Source: Saccharothrix sp. NRRL B-16348 (GTDB taxonomy: Bacteria; Actinomycetota; Actinomycetes; Mycobacteriales; Pseudonocardiaceae). Taken from it: a stretch of DNA of 64,000 bases. The stretch lies in the NCBI RefSeq assembly GCF_001280085.1, contig NZ_LGED01000203.1, positions 1-64,000 of the forward strand, read 5' to 3'. The notes under the pieces were generated by a model. It saw only the letters and a list, made by a program, of their open reading frames with translations. It did not search any database and was not told the origin of the DNA. Positions 22,848-31,042 of the stretch are shown here, piece by piece. Numbering within the stretch: the first letter of the stretch is position 1; every line of letters begins with the position of its first letter. The translations under genes and the position numbers were made by a program.

Positions 22848-23462
22848 TCAGGCGCCCTCAATAGGTGTCATGGACTGCTGGGCGACGGCGGCGAGGAAGC
22901 CGCCGATCGCGTCGTCCGGCAGCACGCCGACCTTCGCCCGGGCCACGAACGTGGTCTTGCCGAGCCAGCCGACGAGCAGCCGCTCGTCCTTGGCGCTGAT
23001 CAGCTGGCCCTTCCGCTTGCCGACGTCGACCTCGCGGACGGTCGCGCCGTCCTCGCGCTCGGCGGCCACGCTGTCGGCGACCCGGGCGGCGGCCGTCGGC
23101 TCGTCGGTGTACGTGGCCAGGCCGATGACGACGGGCGCGGCGGCGATCGGCTGCCGCTCGGGCACGCCGTAGTAACAGTCGATCTTGCCGGTGCGGCCGA
23201 GCGACGGTTCCGGGATGCCGATGATGGTCTTCAGCTCGCCGGGCAGCTCGCGGCCGAGCTTCTGGTGGAACAGCTCGACCGGGATGACCAGCTCGCAGTC
23301 GTCCGGCAGCGGCCGGTCCGTCATCTGGGGTATCCGGCTGAACGACGTCGGCGGCACGATCGTCGGGATCTGCGGCTGCGCGACGGGCTGCGTCGCCACG
23401 GCCGAGCAGCCCGCGCACGCGAGCACCACCATCGCCGCCAACACCGCCGTCCGCATGCCCAT
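22848..23462 (-). CDS. Lipoprotein of unknown function
   Basis: 204 residues. The short signal peptide MRTAVLAAMVVLAC/AGC has two possible lipidation cysteines, Cys16 (VLAC) and Cys19 (CAGC), so the protein is probably anchored outside the membrane. The mature part (DDCELVIPVELFHQKLG, KIDCYYGVPE, then VGKRKGQLISAKDERLLVGW) has two further Cys, Cys56 and Cys96, that could pair. It resembles the DUF3558-like lipoproteins of actinobacteria in plan, but I cannot name a family. It sits between rpsA and coaE, 28 nt before coaE. Confidence 0.7.
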   Translation of the reverse strand: MGMRTAVLAAMVVLACAGCSAVATQPVAQPQIPTIVPPTSFSRIPQMTDRPLPDDCELVIPVELFHQKLGRELPGELKTIIGIPEPSLGRTGKIDCYYGVPERQPIAAAPVVIGLATYTDEPTAAARVADSVAAEREDGATVREVDVGKRKGQLISAKDERLLVGWLGKTTFVARAKVGVLPDDAIGGFLAAVAQQSMTPIEGA

Positions 23463-23510
23463 AGCATTCTCAATTTAGCGCACGGCGACGCCACGCACCC
23501 CCGAAGGAGT

Positions 23511-23562
23511 GAACGACGATCGCCCCCCGCCCGAGGTGGGCGAGGGGCGATCAGTGTCGTTC
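23511..23562 (-). terminator. Hairpin terminator downstream of rpsA
   Basis: GAACGAC and GTCGTTC bound a structure with inner arms GATCGCCCC (23518-23526) and GGGGCGATC (23544-23552), and a further pairing of CGCCC with GGGCG near the tip. It begins about 35 nt after the rpsA stop. It is palindromic, so it can form on either strand, but the long stem at this position fits rpsA termination. Confidence 0.7.
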
Positions 23563-23596
23563 AGTCTGCCGGCGAGGATCCGCCGACCGGTGCTGC

Positions 23597-25093
23597 TCAG
23601 GCGCCGCCCGACAGCTTCTCGCGGAGCGCGGCCAGCTGCTCGTCGCTGGCCAGGGTGCCGCCGGCCTGAGCCGGGGCGCCCGTGCTGGACGAGGTCGCGG
23701 CGGCCGGAGCCTCGCCACCGGAGGAGTAGTTCGTCTCCCCGGCGGCCTCTTCCTCGGCCGCGGCGGCCTTGGCCACCTGCTTCATGTGGGCCTCGTAGCG
23801 CGTGTGGGCCTCGGCGTACTGCCGCTCCCACTCCTCGCGCTGCTTGTCGAAGCCTTCCTGCCACTCCTGGGTCTCCGGGTCGAAGCCCTCGGGGTAGATG
23901 TAGTTCCCCTGGTCGTCGTACTCGGCGGCCATGCCGTACTGGGTCGGGTCGAACTCGGAGTCGACCGTGAAGCCCTCGTTGGCCTGCTTGAGCGACAGCG
24001 AGATGCGGCGGCGGTCCAGGTCGATGTCGATGACCTTGACCATGACGTCGTCGCCGACCTGCACGACCTGCTCCGGGATCTCGACGTGGCGCTCGGCCAG
24101 CTCGGAGATGTGGACCAGGCCCTCGATGCCCTCGTCCACCCGGACGAACGCGCCGAACGGGACGAGCTTGGTGACCTTGCCCGGCACGATCTGGCCGATC
24201 GCGTGGGTGCGGGCGAACTGGCGCCACGGGTCTTCCTGCGTCGCCTTGAGCGACAGCGACACGCGCTCGCGCTCCATGTCGACGTCCAGGACCTCGACCG
24301 TGACCTCCTGGCCGACCTCGACGACCTCGGAGGGGTGGTCGATGTGCTTCCAGGACAGCTCCGAGACGTGCACCAGGCCGTCCACGCCACCCAGGTCCAC
24401 GAAGGCACCGAAGTTGACGATGGAGGACACGACGCCCTTGCGGACCTGGCCCTTCTGCAGCTGGTTGAGGAACTCGCTGCGGACCTCGGACTGGGTCTGC
24501 TCCAGCCACGCGCGGCGGGACAGGACCACGTTGTTGCGGTTCTTGTCCAGCTCGATGATCTTGGCTTCGAGCTCGCGGCCGACGTACGGCTGGAGGTCGC
24601 GGACGCGGCGCATCTCGACGAGGGAGGCGGGGAGGAAGCCCCGCAGGCCGATGTCCAGGATGAGGCCGCCCTTGACGACCTCGATGACCGTGCCCTTGAC
24701 GGGCTCGTCCTTCTCCTTGAGCGCCTCGATGGTGCCCCAGGCGCGCTCGTACTGCGCGCGCTTCTTGGAGAGGATCAGCCGACCTTCCTTGTCCTCCTTC
24801 TGGAGAACAAGAGCCTCGACCTCGTCACCAACCTTGACGACCTCGTTGGGGTCGACGTCGTGCTTGATCGACAACTCGCGCGAGGGGATGACGCCCTCGG
24901 TCTTGTAGCCGATGTCGAGCAGGACCTCGTCCCGGTCGACCTTGACGATGGTGCCCTCGACGATATCGCCGTCGTTGAAGTACTTGATCGTCTTGTCGAT
25001 AGCAGCGAGGAAGTCCTCCTCCGTCCCGATATCGTTGATGGCGACCTGCTTCGGCGCAGCGGCAACCGGGACAGTGGTGGTGTCGGTGGACAT
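23597..25093 (-). CDS. rpsA: 30S ribosomal protein S1
   Basis: 498 residues with four S1 RNA-binding domains: GDIVEGTIVKVDRDEVLLDI (about 42-61), PVKGTVIEVVKGGLILDIGL (about 129-148), GQVRKGVVSSIVNFGAFVDL (about 215-234) and GQIVPGKVTKLVPFGAFVRV (about 300-319). S1 delivers mRNA to the ribosome. The C-terminal ~130 residues are acidic, Ala/Ser-rich and end TLASDEQLAALREKLSGGA, as in mycobacteria, where this tail is linked to pyrazinamide effects. A GGAG lies about 13 nt before the ATG. Four rather than six domains is usual for high-GC Gram-positives. Confidence 0.97.
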   Translation of the reverse strand: MSTDTTTVPVAAAPKQVAINDIGTEEDFLAAIDKTIKYFNDGDIVEGTIVKVDRDEVLLDIGYKTEGVIPSRELSIKHDVDPNEVVKVGDEVEALVLQKEDKEGRLILSKKRAQYERAWGTIEALKEKDEPVKGTVIEVVKGGLILDIGLRGFLPASLVEMRRVRDLQPYVGRELEAKIIELDKNRNNVVLSRRAWLEQTQSEVRSEFLNQLQKGQVRKGVVSSIVNFGAFVDLGGVDGLVHVSELSWKHIDHPSEVVEVGQEVTVEVLDVDMERERVSLSLKATQEDPWRQFARTHAIGQIVPGKVTKLVPFGAFVRVDEGIEGLVHISELAERHVEIPEQVVQVGDDVMVKVIDIDLDRRRISLSLKQANEGFTVDSEFDPTQYGMAAEYDDQGNYIYPEGFDPETQEWQEGFDKQREEWERQYAEAHTRYEAHMKQVAKAAAAEEEAAGETNYSSGGEAPAAATSSSTGAPAQAGGTLASDEQLAALREKLSGGA

Positions 25094-25285
25094 TAGGTAG
25101 GTGGCTCCGGTACGGATTGGGGTTTGTGGCCTGCGGGTTCAACGCTACGCGGAGGGCACGCCCGACCGCGAAGACCGACTCACCAAGTGATCACCGATCG
25201 CAGGACAGCGCGAACCCACTACGCGGGCGATATCGTACGCGGCCGGAAGCCCGCCGGGCAAACCGGCACCCTTGAATGGAGCAGT

Positions 25286-26116
25286 GTGTCCGACCAGCAC
25301 GCGAGCGCGGAACAGGCGCTCGGCACGACCGGCATCGCCAAGCGGGGCGTCGACGCGGCCGAGTCGCGCGCGGCCAACCGGATGTGGTGGGACGCCGACG
25401 CCGACGACTACCACGCCGAGCACGGCGACTTCCTCGGCGCGGCCGACTTCGTGTGGTGCCCCGAGGGCGTCCGCGAGGAAGACGCCGGCTACCTCGGTGA
25501 CCTGCGCGGACGTCGCGTGCTGGAGGTCGGCTGCGGCTCCGCGCCGTGCGCCAGGTGGCTGACGTCGCGGGGCGCGCACGCGGTGGCGTTCGACATCTCG
25601 GCCGGGATGCTGCGGCACGCGGTGGCGGCGAACGCGGCGACCGGCGTGACCGTGCCGCTGGTGCAGGCCAGCGCCGACCAGCTGCCGTTCGCGTCGGGCA
25701 GCTTCGACGCGGCCTGCTCGGCGTTCGGCGCGGTGCCGTTCGTGGCGGACGTGGGCGAGGTGTTCGGGGAGGTCGCGCGGGTGCTGCGGCCGGGCGCGCC
25801 GTGGGTGTTCTCGGTGACTCACCCGATCCGGTGGATTTTCCCGGACGACCCGGGACCGGGTGGGCTGACCGTCACCCAGTCGTACTTCGACCGGACGCCG
25901 TACGTGGAGGTCGACGACACCGGCCGGGCCACGTACGTGGAGCACCACCGGACCACCGGGGACTACGTGCGGGCGCTCGTCGGTGCGGGCCTGGAGCTGG
26001 TGGACGTGGTGGAGCCGGAGTGGCCCGCCGGGCACACCCGCACGTGGGGGCAGTGGAGCCCGCTGCGCGGCAGGCTGTTCCCGGGCACCGCGATCTTCCG
26101 CACCCGAAAGCCGTAA
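25286..26116 (+). CDS. Class I SAM-dependent methyltransferase
   Basis: 276 residues. SAM-binding motif I is RVLEVGCGSAPCARWL (about residues 80-95); motif II VAFDISAGML follows, and the acidic post-motif QASADQLPFASGSFDAACS matches the methyltransferase-11 type. The N-terminal NRMWWDADADDYHAEHGDFL is conserved in an actinobacterial group of unknown substrate. GTG 25286 is preferred because TGGAG lies 5 nt upstream; the frame is open further up but without coding character. It is transcribed divergently from rpsA. Confidence 0.85.
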   Translation: MSDQHASAEQALGTTGIAKRGVDAAESRAANRMWWDADADDYHAEHGDFLGAADFVWCPEGVREEDAGYLGDLRGRRVLEVGCGSAPCARWLTSRGAHAVAFDISAGMLRHAVAANAATGVTVPLVQASADQLPFASGSFDAACSAFGAVPFVADVGEVFGEVARVLRPGAPWVFSVTHPIRWIFPDDPGPGGLTVTQSYFDRTPYVEVDDTGRATYVEHHRTTGDYVRALVGAGLELVDVVEPEWPAGHTRTWGQWSPLRGRLFPGTAIFRTRKP

Positions 26117-26126
26117 CCTGCCAGGC

Positions 26127-27050
26127 ATGACCGTCGGTCAAGGGCTGATGGAGGCGCAGAGCGCGCGCTTCGCGAGCGTCGACCCGCTGCTGCCGCCGGC
26201 GGTCGTGCCGCCGGACGGCGACGTGATCACCGCGGCGCTGCCGGACGGGACCAGGGTCGCGGGCGTGCTGCAGCGCCAGGTGCACGACCGGCGGTCGCCC
26301 GCCCGGCTCTGGTCGGCCACCGAGGTGTGGGAGCTGACGCCGCTGCTGGGCAACGCGGGCGCGGCGGGCATGGACGTGCTGCTGCGCGCGTGGCGCAAGC
26401 GGCTCGACCTGCTGGGACCGGCCGAGCGCGACTCGGCGTGCGTGCTGACCTGGCCGAGCCGGGACGCCGAGGCGACCAGGGCGCTGCTGGACCACGGCCT
26501 GGTGCCGCTGACCGTGGTCGCGGTGCGGCAGGCGCCTCCGCCGCCGGTGACGGGCGCGGCGACGATCCGCCGGGCCACGCCGGCCGACCTGGAGACGGTG
26601 CTGGCCCTGGCGCTGGCCGAGCTGCGCTACTCGTCCATGGTGGGCTCGACGGTGCACCGGCCGGACGCGGTGGCGCTGAAGCGGCGGACGCTGGCCGAGC
26701 GGCTGGCCACGGGCGGTCCGGCGTGGCTGGCCGAGCGGGACGGCATCGCGGTGGCGCTGGCCGAGTGCGCGGTGGTGACGTCGGAGCCGGGCAACTGGAC
26801 GGCGACGAGGCTGCCGCACGGCCGCTGGGGCTACGTGAACTGCGTGTCCGTGCTGCCGGGCGCGCGCGGCACCGGGGTGGGCCGGCAGCTGATGGCGCAC
26901 GCGCACCGCGAGCTGCACCGGCTGGGCACGGTCGGCACCTATCTGTACTACAACCCGCCGAACCCGCTGTCCTCGGTCTTCTGGCCGCGGCAGGGCTATC
27001 GCCCGCTGTGGACGATGTGGGAGGTCCGCCCCGCCGGGGCGTTGCGCTAA
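26127..27050 (+). CDS. GNAT family N-acetyltransferase with N-terminal extension
   Basis: 307 residues. The C-terminal half is a GNAT domain: TIRRATPADLETVLALALAE (about 148-167), motif A NCVSVLPGARGTGVGRQLMA (about 238-257, with R-G-T-G-V-G), and NPLSSVFWPRQGYRPLW. The N-terminal ~140 residues include LWSATEVWELTPLLGNAGAA and VLTWPSRDAEATRALLDHGL, a weaker second GNAT-like copy. It starts 10 nt after the methyltransferase stop but has its own TAACCT -10 seven nt before ATG, so it may also be made from a leaderless mRNA. Confidence 0.8.
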   Translation: MTVGQGLMEAQSARFASVDPLLPPAVVPPDGDVITAALPDGTRVAGVLQRQVHDRRSPARLWSATEVWELTPLLGNAGAAGMDVLLRAWRKRLDLLGPAERDSACVLTWPSRDAEATRALLDHGLVPLTVVAVRQAPPPPVTGAATIRRATPADLETVLALALAELRYSSMVGSTVHRPDAVALKRRTLAERLATGGPAWLAERDGIAVALAECAVVTSEPGNWTATRLPHGRWGYVNCVSVLPGARGTGVGRQLMAHAHRELHRLGTVGTYLYYNPPNPLSSVFWPRQGYRPLWTMWEVRPAGALR

Positions 27051-27109
27051 CCGGCCGCGCGCCACATCACACCGCGTCGAGTTGCGCGCCACCCTCGACC
27101 GGACCACTA

Positions 27110-27133
27110 TTTGAACTGACCGGTCAGTTCAAA
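27110..27133. promoter_or_regulatory. Perfect 24-bp palindrome, operator of the TetR-controlled YhgE/Pip operon
   Basis: The half site TTTGAACTGACC is followed directly by its exact reverse complement. It lies just after a TTGCGC / CACTAT promoter candidate (27082-27087 and 27105-27110, 17-bp spacer) and just before AAAGGAGGT and GTG 27147. A TetR-type repressor bound here would block the whole operon including its own gene. Confidence 0.85.
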
Positions 27134-27146
27134 AGGAGGTCCCGCT

Positions 27147-27770
27147 GTGCAGATCCACGCACGGCGCGTCGGCGTGAACGGACCGCACGGTCCGCTGCTG
27201 AAGCCGACATCGCTGCTGGTGAAGCCGGGCGAGCTGGTGCTGGTCGCGGGCGACCCCGGCGCCGGGCACACGGCCCTCGGCCTGGTGCTGTCCGGGCGGA
27301 TGCGCCCCAGCACCGGCGAGGTCTCCCCCGCCGCCGCCGACCTGCGCCGGCACGTCGTGCTGGTCGACTCACCCGACGTCAGCGAGCCCGAGGCGTCGCT
27401 GACGCTGGCCGGCGTGGTCGGCGAGGAGCTGGCCGTGAACGGCGCCCGCAGCGGCCGCAAGGCGGTGGCCGACTGGCTGGTCGAGCGCGGCGCGGACGCG
27501 CACCTGGACCACCGGTTCGAGCAGGTGCCCGCCGCCACCCGGTGCGCGCTGATGCTGGAGCTGGCCGCGGGCAGGCCCGGCGCGACGACCCTCGTGCTGG
27601 ACAACCCCGACCGCTACCACGGCGACCCGAAGGGGTGGCTGGAGCTGGCGCGCGGGCACGTGACGCCCGAGCGGTCCGTCGTCGTCCTCTGCACCACCAC
27701 CAGCGCCACCGTGCTCGACGTGCCCGTCGCGCGGATCGGCGCCGACAACGTTGACGAGGAGTCCGAGTGA
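27147..27770 (+). CDS. Degenerate ABC-type ATP-binding protein of the YhgE/Pip module
   Basis: 207 residues with an ABC-ATPase plan: strand and loop GELVLVAGDPGAGHTALGLV (about 29-48), a short helical part, and LVLDNPDRYHG (about 151-161). The Walker A Lys is His (GDPGAGHT) and the Walker B catalytic Glu is Asn (LVLDNPD). There is no LSGGQ signature; VPAATRCALMLELAAGRPGA occupies the place. It is shorter than a normal ABC subunit. It overlaps the YhgE/Pip membrane gene by 4 nt. It probably pairs with that protein but is unlikely to hydrolyse ATP in the usual way. Strong AAAGGAGGT ribosome site. Confidence 0.75.
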   Translation: MQIHARRVGVNGPHGPLLKPTSLLVKPGELVLVAGDPGAGHTALGLVLSGRMRPSTGEVSPAAADLRRHVVLVDSPDVSEPEASLTLAGVVGEELAVNGARSGRKAVADWLVERGADAHLDHRFEQVPAATRCALMLELAAGRPGATTLVLDNPDRYHGDPKGWLELARGHVTPERSVVVLCTTTSATVLDVPVARIGADNVDEESE

Positions 27771-29662
27771 CCGCCGTCCGGATGGCGTTCAACGAGCTGC
27801 GCCGGATCACCTCCGGCACGCTGCCCAAGCTCGCCGTGGTGGCGTTGACGCTGGTGCCGCTGCTCTACGCGGCGCTGTACCTGTACGCCAACAAGGACCC
27901 TTACGCGCACCTCAACCAGGTGCCCGCCGCGCTCGTCGTGGAGGACAAGGGCGCGACCGCGAGCGACGGCACGCGCCTGGACGCGGGCCACGAGGTGGCC
28001 GAGGAGCTGGTGGACGGGGACAGGTTCGACTGGCGCCGGGTGGACGCCGCGCAGGCCGAGCAGGGCGTGCGCGACGGGACGTACACGTTCGCGCTGACCC
28101 TGCCCGAGGACTTCTCGCAGGCACTGCTGTCGTCCGGCGACTTCACGCCGCGCCAGGGCGTGATCGTGCTGACCACCAACGACGCGAACAACTACCTCGG
28201 CTCCACGATCGCCAACCAGGTCGTGGCCGAGGTGCGCCGGTCGGTGTCGGTGCAGGTCGGCGCCGAGGCCGCGGACAAGCTGCTGCTCGGCTTCTCCACC
28301 ATCCGGCAGAAGACCGCAGAGGCCGCCGACGGCGCGACGAAGCTCGCCACCGGCCAGCAGGACGCCTACACCGGGGCGCAGCAGCTCGCCGACGGCACGG
28401 CGCCCTTGGCGGACGGCGCGGCGCAGGTGTCGTCCGGCCTCACGCAGCTGCGCGACTCGACGGCGGACCTGCCGGTGAAGTCGCAGCAGCTGGCGTCCGG
28501 GGCCAAGCAGGTCGCCGACGGCAACGAGACCGTCGCCAGGACCGCCGAGGACTACGCCGCCAAGGCGCAGGACCTGGTCACCCGGCTGGACGCGGTCAAC
28601 GGCGACGTGGCCGCCAGGTTGCGCGCGCTCGGGTTCACCGAGGAGCAGGTGCAACGGGTGCTCGGCACGTTGGGCGAGGCCCGCCGGCCCGTGGACGACG
28701 CCAACGCCAAGGTGCAGGGCACGGCCGGGCAGCTGCGCACGCTCGCCGACGGGGCCAGGCAGGTCTCCGACGGCGCGGCCCAGCTCGCCGCGAGCACGCC
28801 CGCGTTGGCCAACGCGATCACCCGGCTGAACGACGGCGCGGCGCAGGTGTCGTCCGGCGCGGCGCAGGTGCGCGACGGCGCGGGCCGGCTGCGCGACGGG
28901 GAGGCGCAGCTGGTGGACGGGGCGAACCAACTGCGCGACGGCCTGGCCGCGGGCGTCTCGGAGATCCCCAACCCCGACGACCCGACCCGCGAGTCGACCG
29001 CGCGGACCATCGGCGACCCCGTGAACGTGCGCGGGGTGAGCCAGACGTCGGCGGGCAGCTACGGCGCGGGCCTGGCGCCGTTCTTCCTCGGGCTGGCCGC
29101 GTGGATCGGCGCGTTCGTGCTGTTCCTGCTGCTCAAGCCGCTGTCGAGGCGCGGGTTGGCGGCCGGGCAGTCGCCGCTGCGGGTGGCGCTGGGCGGCTGG
29201 CTGCCCGGCGCGCTGCTCGGCGCGGCGCAGGTCGTGGTGATGTATGCGGCGGTCACGCTGGTGGTGGACATCCGGCCGTCGCACCCGCTGGGCGCGCTGG
29301 CGTTCCTGCTGCTGGTGTCGGCCACGTTCGTGGCCGTGCTGCACGCGTTGAACGCCCTGTTCGGCGCGGTCGGCAAGTTCATCGGCCTGGTGCTGCTGAT
29401 CCTCCAGCTGGTCAGCGCGGGCGGCACGTTCCCGTGGCAGACCATCCCCGTGCCGCTGTACCCGCTGCACTACGGGCTGCCCATGGGCTACGCCGTGGAC
29501 GGCCTGCGGCACCTCATGTACGGCGGTTCGCTGGGCGGCGTCGGCCGGGACGCGCTGATCCTGGTCGGCTACCTGGCGGCGGGCCTTGCCTTGTCGACGC
29601 TCGCCGCGTACAAGCAGCGGGTGTGGACTCCCAGCCGACTCAAGCCGGAACTCGTGCTGTGA
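27767..29662 (+). CDS. YhgE/Pip family membrane protein
   Basis: 631 residues. One N-terminal helix (LAVVALTLVPLLYAALYLYA) is followed by a ~390-residue extracellular part with the family's heptad-like repeats of A-D-G-A-x-Q-V/L (QQLADGTAPLADGAAQVSSG, GARQVSDGAAQLAASTPALA), forming a long coiled stalk. Five C-terminal helices follow, including GGTFPWQTIPVPLYPLHYGL. In Lactococcus the Pip protein is a phage receptor, but the family resembles the membrane parts of ABC-2 and type VII (EsaA-like) systems. Start and stop overlap both neighbours by 4 nt, so three proteins are made from one message. Confidence 0.88.
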   Translation: MTAVRMAFNELRRITSGTLPKLAVVALTLVPLLYAALYLYANKDPYAHLNQVPAALVVEDKGATASDGTRLDAGHEVAEELVDGDRFDWRRVDAAQAEQGVRDGTYTFALTLPEDFSQALLSSGDFTPRQGVIVLTTNDANNYLGSTIANQVVAEVRRSVSVQVGAEAADKLLLGFSTIRQKTAEAADGATKLATGQQDAYTGAQQLADGTAPLADGAAQVSSGLTQLRDSTADLPVKSQQLASGAKQVADGNETVARTAEDYAAKAQDLVTRLDAVNGDVAARLRALGFTEEQVQRVLGTLGEARRPVDDANAKVQGTAGQLRTLADGARQVSDGAAQLAASTPALANAITRLNDGAAQVSSGAAQVRDGAGRLRDGEAQLVDGANQLRDGLAAGVSEIPNPDDPTRESTARTIGDPVNVRGVSQTSAGSYGAGLAPFFLGLAAWIGAFVLFLLLKPLSRRGLAAGQSPLRVALGGWLPGALLGAAQVVVMYAAVTLVVDIRPSHPLGALAFLLLVSATFVAVLHALNALFGAVGKFIGLVLLILQLVSAGGTFPWQTIPVPLYPLHYGLPMGYAVDGLRHLMYGGSLGGVGRDALILVGYLAAGLALSTLAAYKQRVWTPSRLKPELVL

Positions 29663-30252
29663 CCGGCCCGCGCCGCGGCCGCACCGCCGCGACCAAGCAG
29701 AAGCTGTTCGACGCCGCCCTGCGGCTCGTCGGCGAGCGGGGCGCGGCCAGTGTCACGGTGGACGAGATCGCCGCCGAGGCGGGCGTGGCGAAGGGCACCG
29801 TCTACTACAACTTCGCCAGCAAGGACGCGCTGGTGGACGCCCTGCTGCGGCACGGCGTCGACCTGCTGGCCGCGCGGCTCAAGGTCGCCGAGGAGGAGGA
29901 CGAGACGTCGTCGGCGATGGCGTCGCTGGTGGACGGGATGCTCGGGTTCTTCGCCGAGTACCCCGCGTTCGGGCAGCTGCTGGTGTCGGAGCTGTGGCGC
30001 ACCCCCGGCCAGTGGCACGACACGTTGAGCCTGCTGCGCGACGACATCGTGTCCATCGTGCGCGGCCAGATGCAGCGGCTGTCCGACGCGGGCCGGCTGC
30101 CCGACGGCGTGCAGGTCGGCACGGCGTCGGCGGCGTTGTTCGGCACGCTGCTGGTGATCGCGCTGGACTGGCAGGTGTTCCAGCCCGAACGCAGCCTCGC
30201 CGACGTGCGCGAATCGGTGTTGTCGCTGGTGCGGGGCCTGCGGCCGGGCTAG
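29659..30252 (+). CDS. TetR family repressor of the YhgE/Pip operon
   Basis: 197 residues. The N-terminal helix-turn-helix reads ASVTVDEIAAEAGVAKGTVY followed by YNFASKDALVDALL (about residues 28-61). The ligand-binding half is all helical (MLGFFAEYPAFGQLLVSELW). GTG start overlaps the YhgE/Pip stop (GTGA). As the last gene of the operon with a perfect palindrome at the operon promoter, it most likely represses its own operon and responds to an unknown small molecule or membrane signal. Confidence 0.88.
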   Translation: MTGPRRGRTAATKQKLFDAALRLVGERGAASVTVDEIAAEAGVAKGTVYYNFASKDALVDALLRHGVDLLAARLKVAEEEDETSSAMASLVDGMLGFFAEYPAFGQLLVSELWRTPGQWHDTLSLLRDDIVSIVRGQMQRLSDAGRLPDGVQVGTASAALFGTLLVIALDWQVFQPERSLADVRESVLSLVRGLRPG

Positions 30253-30255
30253 CCG

Positions 30256-31035
30256 CTACCTCGGGTCGACCGACGGGACCATGTGCAGCAGGTTCCGCAC
30301 CACCGGAGACAACGGCGGCCCGGCGCCCAGGAACCGCACGAGCGCCTCGTCGTCCTCGTCTCCCAGGTGCTCCTCCAGCGCCCGCAACAGGCCTTCGTCG
30401 GTCCACAGCCGGTCGACGACGTCCGGCCACACGTCCCGGAGCACCACCCACTTGGCCAGGTGGGCGGGTGTGACGGGCGAGCCCGCGTCGAAGACGCCGC
30501 GTTCCACCGCCACCACGACGGCGAGCCGGAGCTGGTTGCGCCACCGGTCGACGTCGAACGGGTCGGCCGGCTTCGGCGCGAAGTCCTGCAACGCCGCCCA
30601 CGCGGCCCGGGTGCGGCTTTCGCGGGTAGCTCCCGCGGCTTCGGCGGACGGCTCGTCGGCCACCGTCACCGACGTCCCGCTCTCCGCCGCCCGATCGGGG
30701 GCCCGGTCCGGGAGCAGCCAGAACACGACCGCGAACGCCAGCGCCGCGCCGCCGATGACGACCGCGGCCGAGACCGCGGGCACGTCGCCGCCCCCGACCC
30801 AGCCCTGGAACAGCCCGCCCAGCGACTCCAGGACGACGTCGCCCCACTGGATGAGCGAGTAGACGATCATGCCGAGGAACAGGAACCCGATGAACCCGGC
30901 GAGGCTCTTCTGATCCCCGAACAGGTACCTGATCCCCATGACAGCGATGATGATCGCGACCAGAGGCGCGATGAACCCCCGGATGTCTGGCGCGATGGCC
31001 TCGCCGGAGACCGCCAACAGGATGTCCAACGTCAT
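30256..31035 (-). CDS. Membrane protein carrying a KAP-NTPase-like C-terminal region
   Basis: 259 residues. Residues about 18-110 hold three hydrophobic helices (FIAPLVAIIIAVMGIRYLFG, FIGFLFLGMIVYSLIQW, VVIGGAALAFAVVFWLL). After a polar linker the C-terminal ~110 residues read DPFDVDRWRNQLRLAVVVAV, HLAKWVVLRDVWPDVVDRLW and VRFLGAGPPLSP. This resembles the region after the P-loop domain of KAP NTPases (pattern NP-R-x-x-K-R-F-x-N then LAKL-x-V-L-E). The next gene upstream encodes the N-terminal KAP half, 7 nt away. The two may rebuild one KAP-type machine from two chains. The family assignment is by motif recall. Confidence 0.6.
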   Translation of the reverse strand: MTLDILLAVSGEAIAPDIRGFIAPLVAIIIAVMGIRYLFGDQKSLAGFIGFLFLGMIVYSLIQWGDVVLESLGGLFQGWVGGGDVPAVSAAVVIGGAALAFAVVFWLLPDRAPDRAAESGTSVTVADEPSAEAAGATRESRTRAAWAALQDFAPKPADPFDVDRWRNQLRLAVVVAVERGVFDAGSPVTPAHLAKWVVLRDVWPDVVDRLWTDEGLLRALEEHLGDEDDEALVRFLGAGPPLSPVVRNLLHMVPSVDPR

Positions 31036-31042
31036 GTCCGGC

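Noticed and set aside
27767..29662. Phage-derived gene because of the name phage infection protein
   Set aside because: YhgE/Pip is a host membrane family; no prophage genes, integrase or attachment site nearby.
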